DNA of 64,000 nucleotides from Penium margaritaceum (Eukaryota > Streptophyta > Zygnematophyceae > Desmidiales > Peniaceae): positions 102,568 through 166,567 of the forward strand of contig SZWC01000544.1 in NCBI GenBank assembly GCA_023375785.1, read 5' to 3'. Each line of letters starts with the position of its first letter. Position 1 is the first letter of the stretch. The notes beneath the pieces were generated by a model. The model searched no databases. It was not told the DNA's origin and saw only the letters and a list, made by a program, of their open reading frames with translations. Below, one piece after another: positions 22,839 to 33,087 of the stretch. A program made the position numbers and the translations under genes.

Positions 22839-25800
22839 AACAGGAGCAAGCCCAAGACAACTGGAGCAAGGCCAAGACAACTGGAGCAAGGCCAACACAA
22901 CTGGAGCAAGCCCACGACAACTGGAGCAAGCCTGATACAACTGAAGCAAGGTAAAGACAACTGGAGGAAGCCTAAGACAACTGGAGCAAGCCCAAGCCAA
23001 TAGGAGCAAGCCCAAGACAACTAGAGTATGTCCAAGACAAGTGGACCAAACCCAAGACAACTAGAGCAAGGCCAAGACAAAGGGAGCAAGGCCAAGACAA
23101 CTGGAGCAAGTTCGAGACAACTAGAGAAAGCCCAAGAAAACACAAGCAAGGCAAAGACAACTGGAGTAAGACCAAGACAACTGGAGATAGGGCCAAGACA
23201 TCTGGAGCAAGCCCATGACAATTTTAGCAAGGAAAAGACAACAGGAGCAAGCCAAAGACAACTGGGGCAAGCCCAAGACAAATGGAGCAAGCCCAAGAAA
23301 CCTGGAGCAATCCCAAGACAAGTAGAGTAGACCTAAGACAACTGGAGAAAGGCCAAGGAAACTGGAGCAAGCCTAAGACAACTGGAGCAAGCACAAGAGA
23401 ACCGCAGCAAGCCTAAGAAAACTGGAGTAAGGCCACAACAACTAAAGCAAGCCCAAGACACCTAGAGCAAGCCCAAAAAACCAGGAGCAAGGCCAAGACA
23501 GCTCGAGCAATGCCTAGACAACTGGAGCAAGCCCAAGACAACTGGAGCAAGCCGAAAACAAGTGAAGCAAGTCCAAGACAACTGGAGCAAGGCCAATACA
23601 ACTGGAGCAAGCCAAAGGCAACTGAAGCAAGCCCAGAACAACTAGAACATGGCTACAACAACTTGAGCAAGGACAAAAAAACCGGAGCAAGCCCAAGACC
23701 TGGAGTTAGCCCAAGACAACTGGAGCAGGCCAAAGACAACAAGGGGAAAGCCAAAACAAGAGGAGCAATGCCAAGACAACTGGAGCATGGCCAAGACAAC
23801 TGGAGCAAGGCCAAAACAGTTGGAGTAAGCCTGTGACAACATAAGCAAGGCTAACACAACTCGAGCAAGTCCAAGATAACTACAGCAAGACCAAGACAAC
23901 TATGGCAAGCCCAAGACAACTGAAGCAAGCCTAGGACAATAGGAGGAAGGCCAAGACAACAAGATCAAGCCCCGAGACAACTCGAGCAAGCCAAAGACAA
24001 CTGGAGGAAGTCCAAGAGAGCTGGAGCAAGTCTAAGACAACTGGAGCAAGCCAAAGACAACTAGAGCAAGTTTAATATAACTAGGGCAAAGCAAAGACAA
24101 CTGGAGCAAGCCCAAGACAACTAGAGCAAGCGTGATATAACTGGAGCAAGGCCAATACAACTGGAACATGCCCAAAACAACAAGAGCAAGCCGAAGACAA
24201 GTGGAGCAAGGCTAAGATACCTGGAACAAGCCCTAGACAAGTGGACCAAGCCCAAGAAAACTGGAGCAAGACCAAGACAACAGGAGCAAGGCCAAGACAA
24301 CTGGAGTAAGCCCAAGACAGGTGACGCAAGCCCAAGACAACTGGAGTAAGCCAAAGACATCTAGGGCAAGCCCAAGACAACTAGAGCAATCCACGATAAC
24401 TGGAGCAAGTCCAAGACAACTGGAGCAAGGCCAAGACAACTGAGCAAACCGAGTCAACTGGAGTGAGTATAAGACAACTAGAGCAAGGCCAAGACAACTA
24501 GAGGAAGGCCAATACAACTAGCCCAAGCCCAAGATAACTGGGGCAAGCCCAAGAAAATTGGAGCAGGCCCAAGACAATTGGAGCAGGGCAAAGACAACTG
24601 GAGCAAGCCCAAAAAAACTGGAGCAAGCCAAAGACAGCTAGAGTAAGGCCAAGACAACGTGAGCAAGCCAAAGACAACTTGAGCAAGGCCAAGACAACTG
24701 GAACAAGCCCAAGACAACTCCAGCAGACCTAAGACAAATAGAGCAAGGCCAAGACAACTGGAGCAAGCCCAAGACAGCAGGAGCAAGTCCAAGATAACTG
24801 GTGCAAGCCCAAGAAACCTTGGCCAAGCCCAAGAAAACTCGAGCAAGGCCAAGACAACTGGAGCAAGCCCAACAAAACAGGAGCAAGTCCAAGAAAACTC
24901 GAGCTAGCCCCAGACAACTAGAGCAAGCCGAACACAACTATAAAAAGCCCAAGATAGCTGGAGCAAGCCTAAGACAACACGAGGAAGGCCAAGACAAGTG
25001 GATCAAGCCTAGGAAAACTGGAGCAAGCCAAATACAACTGGAGCAAGTCCAAGACAACTAGAGAAAGGCTAAGACAACTAGTGCATGCCAAAGACAACTG
25101 GAGCAAGCCAAACATAACTAGTGCAAAGCCAGGACAAATGGAGCGAGCCCAAGAAAACTGGAGCAAGCCTGATACAACTGGAGCAAGGGCAAGACAACTG
25201 GAGCAAGCCCAAGACAGCTGGAGCAAGCCCAATACAACTGGAGCAAGCCCGAGAAACCTGGAGCAAGCCCAAGACAAGTGGAGCATGCCCAAGAAAACTT
25301 GAGCAAGACCAAGACAACTCGAGCAAGGCCAAGACAACTAGAGCAAGCCCAAGACAACTGACGAAATCCCAAGACAACTGGAGCAAGCTCAAGAGATCTG
25401 GGGCAAGCTTAAATACTGGAGAAATCCAAATACAACTAGAGCAAGGCCAGGATAATTGGAGCAAGCTCAAGACAACTAGAGCAAGCCCAAGACAGCTGGA
25501 GCAAGTCCAAGACAACTGCAGCAAGACCAAGAAACCTGGACAAAGGCCAAGACAACTGTGGCAAGTCCAAAACACCTAGAGCAAAGCCAAGACAACTGGA
25601 GCAAGCCCAAGACAACTGAGCAGCCCGAGTCAACTGAAGTGAGTCCAAGACAAGTGGAGCAAGGCCAAGACAACTGGAGGAAGGCCAAGACCAATAGACC
25701 AAACCCAAGATAACTGGGGCCAGCCCAAGACAATAGGAGCAAGCCCAAGACAATTGAAGCAAGGCCAAGACAACTAGAGAAAGCCCAATGAAACTGGAGC

Positions 25801-25951
25801 AAGCTTAAGACAACTGGAGCAAGGCCAAGACAACAAGAGCAAGCCAAAGACAACTGGAGCAAGGCCAAGACAACTGGAGCAAGCCCAAGACAACTGGAGC
25901 AAGCATAAGACAACTGGAGCAAGGCCAAGACAAGTGGAGCAAGCCCAAGGC
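22839..25951 (+). repeat. 20-bp minisatellite A, forward orientation (A2, right part)
   Basis: About 155 units, continuous in phase with 13823-15070 once the LTR element is removed. It ends where a second LTR element begins at 25952. Confidence 0.97.
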
Positions 25952-26483
25952 TGTGAGAACCAAAATCCGACAACAATACCTCCTCGGACATAACTTCAGA
26001 AAACTCACCAAGACATCCGGTGCAAGTCCTCAAGTTCTGCTCCTAACTCAACGGCCAAAAGCAAAACTGTGTAAAATCGAGTGAAGAACCAAGACCGTTG
26101 GAACAGCAAGTGAACATACTTGCAACGCGTCCGGCTAGCGTTAAGACACTGTTCTCACTGTTGTTTTCTCCTGTTCTGAATTGTATAAACAGAGGATGTT
26201 CATTCCCTCTCAAGTAACCAGAACAGTTCTTCTCATCCGATTCCCCTTTGATTTAACGGCTTCACCACCGTGTCATCGCTCTGCTTGCACCTCGCACAAC
26301 TTGTCTTCACCAGCCTTTTACAGCTCTCACTCTCTTGCACCACCAACATCTCAACTTCTCTCAAGCTCTGCAACTAACTCCTCGAGACCATTCTCGCTTA
26401 CATCTTTATGACGTACTTGTGCATATTCCAATGGTTCTGCCTACTTCTACTACTGCCGCTCTTTTACCTGCATTCTTCTAACA
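25952..26483 (+). repeat. 5' LTR (532 bp)
   Basis: Begins TGTGAGAACC and ends TTCTAACA. A TATA-like TGTATAAACAG lies near 26184. The first ~385 bp align with the LTR at 29103. Confidence 0.88.
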
Positions 26484-26495
26484 TGGTATCAGAGC
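26484..26495 (+). other. Primer-binding site, initiator Met tRNA
   Basis: TGGTATCAGAGC follows the LTR end with no spacer: the classic plant Copia primer site. Confidence 0.92.
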
Positions 26496-29102
26496 ATCAG
26501 GCAACATCACCTGGTGTCCCATAACCTCGTCATTGCTGTGCCGTCATCCTTACTCCATTTCCTGATATGCATTCCTCTGTCGCTGCTACCGTTACCTCGC
26601 GCCTCTCAGCTTCGCCACCAGCTGACATCAGCAGTACTGCTTGGAGAATCCTTCGTGCTGAAGAAACGATACGTCATCCTGAGGAAGCCCTACGCCCATT
26701 CCATGCCCGTGGCCAGTTATTGATGACTTGTAGACCACCATAGCCGCCAGTAGCTCCTGGGCCGCCACCTCCCGTCAACGTTCGGGAAGTTTCCTGCCAC
26801 CAGGCGTCTGCTACCTCCCATCATCTCTAGCCCTCTCATTAGTACTGCTTCTCCATCTGCCTCAACTTCTTCAGCCCTGTTGCATTCTCTATGTCGAGTC
26901 GCCTTCTCATCATCTTCTCGCTTCGTCATCAACAGCAGCCAAACTACCACCGTCGGGATATTGGACACCGCCAGTCTTCCTGCTCCCATTGCGAGCCAAC
27001 TAGGGAACAAGTCGTTACTCTCCTGACATTAGCGGACTAGTGTCCCTGCCTGCCGCATGACATACTCTTCTGCAACCATCTTCCTCTAACTGCCATGATA
27101 TCGGACACCACCAGTCTTCCTGCTCGCCAAGGACCAATTGCGGAACAAGCCGTCACCATCTTGAAAGTAGAGCAAGAGGTTGTCTCGCTCTTCCACCTTA
27201 TCACGCTGCCTCTCACCTTTCCATTCTCTATTCACCACGCTCTTCACCATTCTTCTCTAGCATCGACATCAGTTCTCACCCTTTGTGTCATCCTCATCTC
27301 CATCTACTGCCCTCAGTCATCCTCATCATCTTAACTCAGCATCCTCAGCACTCATCAGCCGCTCACCTCATCTCATCTCTGTGCACTCCATCCTAACCCC
27401 CTAATCATCAGCATCATCCGCGTTGCCTCTGCATCAAATCTTCCTCGTCAGCATCACTTCGCAGCGCACGTGGTTTTGCCCTTGCGCCCACTCAGTCATC
27501 AGCCGCCTCCTCGTTCCTCCGCATCGCTTTCCGCGCGGCACAAGGACCCCCCCGGTCATATCACCCGGTCCGCGACGACCTGCGCCCACGCCGAAAACTT
27601 CCGCAGCACACGTGGCTCACCCGTGCATCCACTCCATCATCATCAGCTTCAGCCTCCGCATCATCAGCATCTGCAACCAGCACAAGGATCTGCACGAGCT
27701 AAACTACCCGTTTTGCAGCAGCCTGCACCCACGCTGGTAGCAGATTTCTTGCGGCGCGTTGGCTCCGGCCTTCTCCTTACCGCATCCTTATCCCCTATTT
27801 TAGCAGCGCACATGGTTTGGCCTCTGCGCCCACTCAAATCATCCATCGCTCCTCCGCCTTGTCATCATCCTCTACTTGGTACACGGATCCGCTCTGTCGC
27901 ATCGCCTACTCCGTGACAACCTGCGCCCACGCCGAAAACTTCAACAACGCACGTGGTTTAGCCCTTGTACCCATTCAATAATCGCTCGGTCCTCTGTTTT
28001 TGCATTGTCTTCTGCTCAGTACAAAGAGACTGCCCGGTTGCATCGCCCGTCCTGCAATGACCTGCACCCATGACAAAACTTCCTACTGCGCATACGACTC
28101 GCCCCTGCATTCACTCCGCTATCATCAGCTTTCGCTTCTGCAATATTTCCATCTACATCTGTACAAGAATCTACACTGCTCGATCACGAATCTCGCAGCA
28201 GCTAGCATCTACGACCAATAAGATACCTCTTGTACCACGCCTATCATGTCTCCTCCTATCTTGATTTACTTCTCCTAGCAAAATGGGGGATCCGTGGGCA
28301 TACTGTCCCTTCTTGCCAGACGATGGTTAGAATATCCTCCTCTGGACACGTAGTATATGGTCCAGTGGGAAACTCGACTCAATTCAAGGATATGGCTTTT
28401 GCAACCTCTTCCAAGGAAGCTTTGAGCACATTCGGACTGCTCACACATCTCCCTCAGCTCTCAACCCAGCAACCACCTCAGCATGGGATCAGCTGAAAAC
28501 CATCATGCACTCCTCCTACCACACTCTCGTGGAAGAAGCAAGCAGTGCACTTGATCTCTGGTACTGGCTGCACCAGACAACTTGGGAAAGACAGTACATT
28601 TCCTCCACTACTCTCCTTGTCACTACACTCCCTCCAATTCACATGGACAGGCTGTATTAGCGACCCCCTGGTCATGATCCCACACAGCCCACAAGAGAAT
28701 CCACCAACTTGGGAACTTGGCAACAGGTGGCCTACTCACAGTGAAAGCCCTATCTACTGCATGGGTTTGCCATTACCAATGGACTTCTAGACGAAGAGAA
28801 GTACCGTGGGAAGGTGTGCAACACCAGTGAGTTCACAAGGAAGCATGAGGCTTTCAACAGAGACATGCAGGAAGGTCTGAAAGAACTCATTGAACCTGAC
28901 CTGCACCCTCTGCTGGAGAGGGAACCGGACAACATAACCGGAATGTGGAGGGAGCTGATCAACCACTGCGGAATGTACATGCCATCTCGCCAAAACTACA
29001 TCTATCAATAGCCAGCAACAATGATAGCTCCACCCAAATGGCTTTTCACCATCAGATCAGCTCCAGTAGCACAACGCATCACTGTGTCGGATTCACGGGG
29101 GG
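26496..29102 (+). other. Interior of the second non-autonomous element
   Basis: No retroviral domain is recognisable. The plus strand is C/T-rich. A divergent tandem repeat occupies about 27461-28150. The right third has short frames (28230-28496, 28545-28790, 28814-29011) with no similarity I can name; the last is hydrophilic (EGLKELIEPDLHPLLERE) and could be a gag relic, but I cannot show it. Confidence 0.65.
27461..28150 (+). repeat. Divergent tandem repeat, unit about 140 bp
   Basis: Copies start at 27461, 27603, 27803, about 27943 and 28084, each near GCAGCGCACGTGG (varied). Each is followed by a TGCGCCCACTC-like segment and closed by CCTGCGCCCACGCCGAAAAC or similar. Spacings are 142, 200, 140 and 141 bp. 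Confidence 0.7.
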
Positions 29103-29490
29103 TGTCAGAACCAGAACCCGACAACAATACCTCCTCGGACTAAACTTCAGAAAATGCACCAAGACATCCGGTACAAGTCCTCAAGTTCTGCTCCGCACCC
29201 AACGGCCAAAAGCGAAACTGTATAACATCAAGCGAAGAACCAAGACCGTTGGAACAACAAGCAAACATACTCGCAACGCGTCCGGCTAGCGTTAACAAGC
29301 CGTTCTTACGGTTGTTTTGTCCTGTTCTGAATTGTATATACAGATGATGTTCATTCCCTCTCAAGTAACCAGAACAGTTCTTCTCATCCTGTTCCCCTTT
29401 GGTTTTGCGGCTTCGCCGCCGTGTCTTGGCTCTGCTCGCACCTCGCACAACTTGTCTTTGCCAGCCTCTTAGATCTCTCACTCTCTCGCT
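29103..29490 (+). repeat. 3' LTR, truncated
   Basis: Starts TGTCAGAACC after the G6 tract and follows the 25952 LTR to about the tctcactctct segment, then diverges. The last ~145 bp are missing or replaced. Confidence 0.85.
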
Positions 29491-29678
29491 CTTACATCTC
29501 TCACTCTCTCCGTCAGTTCCAATTTTAATCGAAATCAGAACCGATTTTTCTGGTTCGGTTTCGGTTTCTGGTTCGGTTTCGGTTTCGAAATCAGAACCCA
29601 CTGGTCTGATAGCATCCAACGTTCACGTCTTCCGCAGCGCACGGGATTGTCATCTTGGACGTCGCCGTGAAATTCTGA
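29491..29678 (+). other. Leader region with a short GGTTCGGTTTC minisatellite
   Basis: No gene. Repeats of GGTTCGGTTTC run about 29549-29590 and are flanked by direct copies of CGAAATCAGAACC (29530-29542 and 29586-29598). Confidence 0.6.
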
Positions 29679-32124
29679 GAACTCGTCGGAGTAGCAGCTG
29701 CGCACGTGGTGCAGAAGGAGACGCAGCCCATCCAGAAGTATGCGGGCGGCCCAGGCTTTGGGCTTTGGAGGTGGCACTTCGAGTTGCACCTCGCGCATAA
29801 GGGGCTGCTTGATGTCCTGCTGGGAAAGGAGGTGCTCACAAAGGCGACTACAACGGACGCGGAGAAGCAGGCCTTCGAAAAGAAGAACACGGAGGTGCTC
29901 ATGCTCCTCATGTCCAGGACGGCCTAGTCACAGTGGGGCTACTTCCAGGGCTGCAAGCTGTCAGCCGAAGCTTGGCAAAAACTCTGCTCCATCCATCAAT
30001 CCAAGTCGCTGGCGAACAAAATCTTCGCAATGAAGCTACTCCTCACGGTGAGAATCGAGGATGGAGATGATATCTCCGCCATGCAGCAGATCGAGTCGCT
30101 CGCCTGGCAATGCAATGACGTGGGGTGGAAGATCGACACGCACCTGCAGGCGATGGCCCTCCTCATGGCCATACCTGATAGCTGGGACCCACTCATCACC
30201 GTCCTCGGAGGATGGGCGGAGGACAAGCTCACCTATGGCGCGGTCGCAGATTACATCCGCAACGAGGCGCAGCGCCATAGCTGCGGGGAATCCTCGTCTT
30301 CCTCATCGGCCTTCGTCACCAAAACGCGTGGTGGCGGAAACGGGGGCAAAGGAAGCGGCGGAAGAGGCGGCGGCAAGAAGGGCGCCAAGAAAGGTGCGTG
30401 CCGCAATTGCGGCAAGGAGGGCCACTGGGCCCGCGAGTGCCCGGAGGAGGCAAAGACCGGCGGCAAAAACAGCAAGGGCAGGTCGCTCCTCAACGGCAAC
30501 AAGAACCACTTCCTCAAGAAGGCCAACAGGCGGTGCCTGGATTCCGGGGCCGAGGAGCACACCCAAGTCGAGAAGGTGGGGTTCGTCACCTACGAGATGT
30601 CCTACAAGTCAATGGTGGTCGCGAACGACAAAGTCGAGCCGGCGGCCGGCCAAGGCGACGTGGAGGTGGAAGTCGTGGTGGGCGGTAAGAAGGAGCTGTG
30701 CACAATCCGTGATGTGCAGCACGTCCCCGGCCTGGCTGACATCCTGAGTGTCAGCCGCTTGACGGACAAGGGGTATGAGGTGCTCTTCCGCAGAAAAGTT
30801 GCAGTGGTGCGCATCGACGGCGACGGCGAGGTCGTGCTAGAGGCAAAGCGCGAGGGCGGTCTCTACATTGTCGAGACCAAGGTGGTCCCCGCGGCATCGG
30901 ACGTAGTAGACTTGCAGGAGCACGTCGTCAACATGGCCAAGGGAGGAAGAGCTGATCTGGAGCTCTGGCACCGACGGTTGGGGCATTCGGCGCCCGCAAC
31001 CGTTAAGGAGATGGCGAAGCGCGACATGGTGCGCGGCCTCGTCATCGACGGTGCAGTAGACGCGGCAGCAGATGTAGCAGCGCACAAAAGGTGCGAGCCT
31101 TGCATTTTGGGCAAGGTGCGGAGCAAGCCGTTCAATGAGAACGATGCTCGCGCAAAGGACCTGCTGGAGGTCGTGCACAGCGACGTGTGCCGACCGTTCA
31201 AAACGCCGTCAAATAGCGACTTGAGATACTTTGTCACCTTCATTGACGACTGCAGCAGAAAACTCTACGTGTACTTCATGAAGCGGAAAGGCCGAGGTGC
31301 TGAAGCGGTACAGCATGGAGGACTGCAAACCAGTATGCACTCCTGTCTCCACGACCTGTGAACTGAGTGCGGCAATGGCGCTGCAAACAAAAGAAGAGCG
31401 GGAGGATATGGCAGGGGTGCCCTACCAATCGGTGGTGGGCAGCCTCATGTATGCCATGGTGGCGACTCGACCGGACCTGGCCTACGCAGTGGGCCAAGTG
31501 AGCAGGTACGTGGCCGATCCAAGGCCACTACACTGGCAGGCGGTCAAGCGTATCCTCCGCTACCTGCAGGCGACGCGGCACGCGCGCCTGAGGTTCGACG
31601 GTAAAGGGCGGGCAAACCCTTTGCACCTGGTCTGCTACACGGATGCAGACTACGCTGGCGATGTGGACAAGCGGAAGTCCACATCTGGCTACGTGTTCTT
31701 CCTCGCTTGTGCAGCGGTCTCGTGGTGCAGCAGGAAGCAAGACTACGTCGCCACCTCCACAGTGGAAGCAGAGTACATTGCGCTGGCCGAGGCGGTCAAG
31801 GAGGCGCTGTGGCTCCGCAGGTTGCTGGGGGAGCTGGGCGTGCCGCAGCAGGAGCCAACGGTGGTGGAAGAGGACAACACCGGCTCCATCTCGCTGACCA
31901 ACAACCCGACGCAGCACAGGAGGACGAAGCACATTAACGTGCATTACCATTACGCACGGGACATGGTCGAGAAGGGGCAGGTGGTGCTGCAGCACTGCAG
32001 CACGCACAACATGCTTGCGGATTGCTTGACCAAAGCGCAACCCGCGGACCGGCACGCGATGAGCGTGGCCGGACTCCGGATCACCAGCTATGATGGGCTG
32101 AAGGGCGCAGCGGAATATGAGTAA
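29679..32124 (+). pseudogene. Copia gag-pol with RT deleted (gag, protease, integrase start, RNase H)
   Basis: The gag frame opens after a stop at 29676 without an ATG (GFGLWRWHFELHLAHKGLL). It has a TAG at 29925-29927 and then runs open to 31361. That stretch holds MQQIESLA, ITVLGGWAEDKL, an intact CCHC knuckle (CRNCGKEGHWAREC), a protease LDSGAEEH, the integrase zinc region (LWHRRLGH ... CEPC) and the first integrase Asp motif (VHSDVCRPF). At about 31292-31302 the sequence jumps to the end of RT (KRYSMEDCKPV) in another frame. From there to the stop at 32122-32124 comes an apparently good RNase H region (VGSLMYAMVATRPDLAYAVG, YTDADYAGD, STVEAEYIAL, TKHINVHYHY, LADCLTKAQ). The integrase second Asp and Glu and the RT YVDD box are missing, so it cannot transpose alone. 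Confidence 0.92.
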
Positions 32125-32156
32125 GAGCAAGCTGGAGCAGCAGGCATGGCAGGTGC

Positions 32157-32167
32157 AAGGGGGAGAA
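32157..32167 (+). other. Polypurine tract
   Basis: AAGGGGGAGAA lies directly before the TG of the 3' LTR and 32 bp after the pol stop codon. Confidence 0.8.
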
Positions 32168-33087
32168 TGTTGAAAATCTGCCCCTCCGCATGCCCAAGTG
32201 CGGCGCCGGGAGGCACCGACGAGCCGCCAGAAAGTATAAAATTCCGCTCCGACGGACCTGGCGACTCGACAATTGCTCGGATCTTAAAATGGAGGACTGC
32301 CCCGTAAATTTGACGAGTTGCTGAATCTGGTGGAAGTTGTTTCGCCGGAATCGGACAAGTATCAAGGGAGATATGGCCTTCCAAAGTTGGGGTGTGCGCA
32401 GCGGCTCTGGGAGCCGGCTGCGACTCGAAATCCGGTCGATAATCGACTGGATCGAGTAACAAATTTACCATGTGGAGAAAATGCTCCGATAGGCCTGCCG
32501 AGGCGTCCGGTGGATGATCCGCCTGATCAGGTGGATCATCCACCGGATCCAGTAGTGCAGGTTGTTACTGAGGGACTTAGCCAAAATCCTGGCTCGACGT
32601 CCGAAACTCAGGACTACGTTTTGTTACTCGGGGACTTAGTCAAAATTCTGACTGCAGGTCCGCGGACAGGTTTCGAACCTCGTCACACCCCATCACCAAG
32701 CTCGACCCAAACGTGGGTAGGGTGCGTGGAAACAGTGCAGGGGACCCCTACACCACGTGCAAGTGGACCTGCGTCTTGGGAAAGGCGCTTCGCACGTGAA
32801 GGAAGGCGCCACGGCGTGTGCGCGCCATGGAAGCGTTAGGCGTTTTTGTGGTGGGTGAGACCTGCGCTTCGGCAAGTATTACTTGGGCTTTGCTTGGCCG
32901 AATTGCGCGCGGTTGGGTGCGTTGGAAAGCTCATGACTAGCCCTATAAATGTTGTGATCATGTCTATGTTACAAAAAGAACGCAAAACGACGTCATTCCC
33001 TTCGCAAACTGACTGTCTCTAAATTCCTGCTCACATAGCGTGATGCGACCAGAAAGTTCACGCTCAGTCTCAGATTCGTCCAAAACA
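32168..33087 (+). repeat. 3' LTR (about 920 bp)
   Basis: Begins TGTTGAAAATC after the polypurine tract and probably ends CGTCCAAAACA at 33087. A TATA box CCTATAAATG lies near 32941, about 145 bp before the end, matching the layout of the LTR at 1966-2878. The right boundary has no second copy to confirm it. Confidence 0.7.

Larger units (their letters stand above)
25952..29490 (+). mobile_element. Second non-autonomous LTR retrotransposon (Copia-type PBS, no pol)
   Basis: The 5' LTR (25952-26483), PBS (26484-26495), a 2.6-kb interior without gag-pol domains, a G6 polypurine tract (29097-29102) and a truncated 3' LTR (29103-29490) are all in order. The 5' flank is array A; the 3' flank is other transposon sequence, so no target duplication can be read. 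A related LTR fragment borders the RT remnant at 12020-13822, which suggests a coding relative. Confidence 0.85.
29491..33087 (+). mobile_element. Copia retrotransposon with internal deletion and 3' LTR
   Basis: Gag, protease and the integrase N-terminal part are fused to the RNase H region by a deletion; a 3' LTR follows. No 5' LTR was found. Its gag-pol is close in sequence to the element at 1-1832 (shared WRWxFE, MQQIESLA and ITVLGGW). Confidence 0.85.

Noticed and set aside
29604-29617. Primer-binding site of the 29.5-33-kb Copia element (tggtctgatagc)
   Set aside because: It only resembles the initiator-Met primer site as a rearranged or complementary word (compare ctatcagacc at 33109), and no 5' LTR end precedes it.
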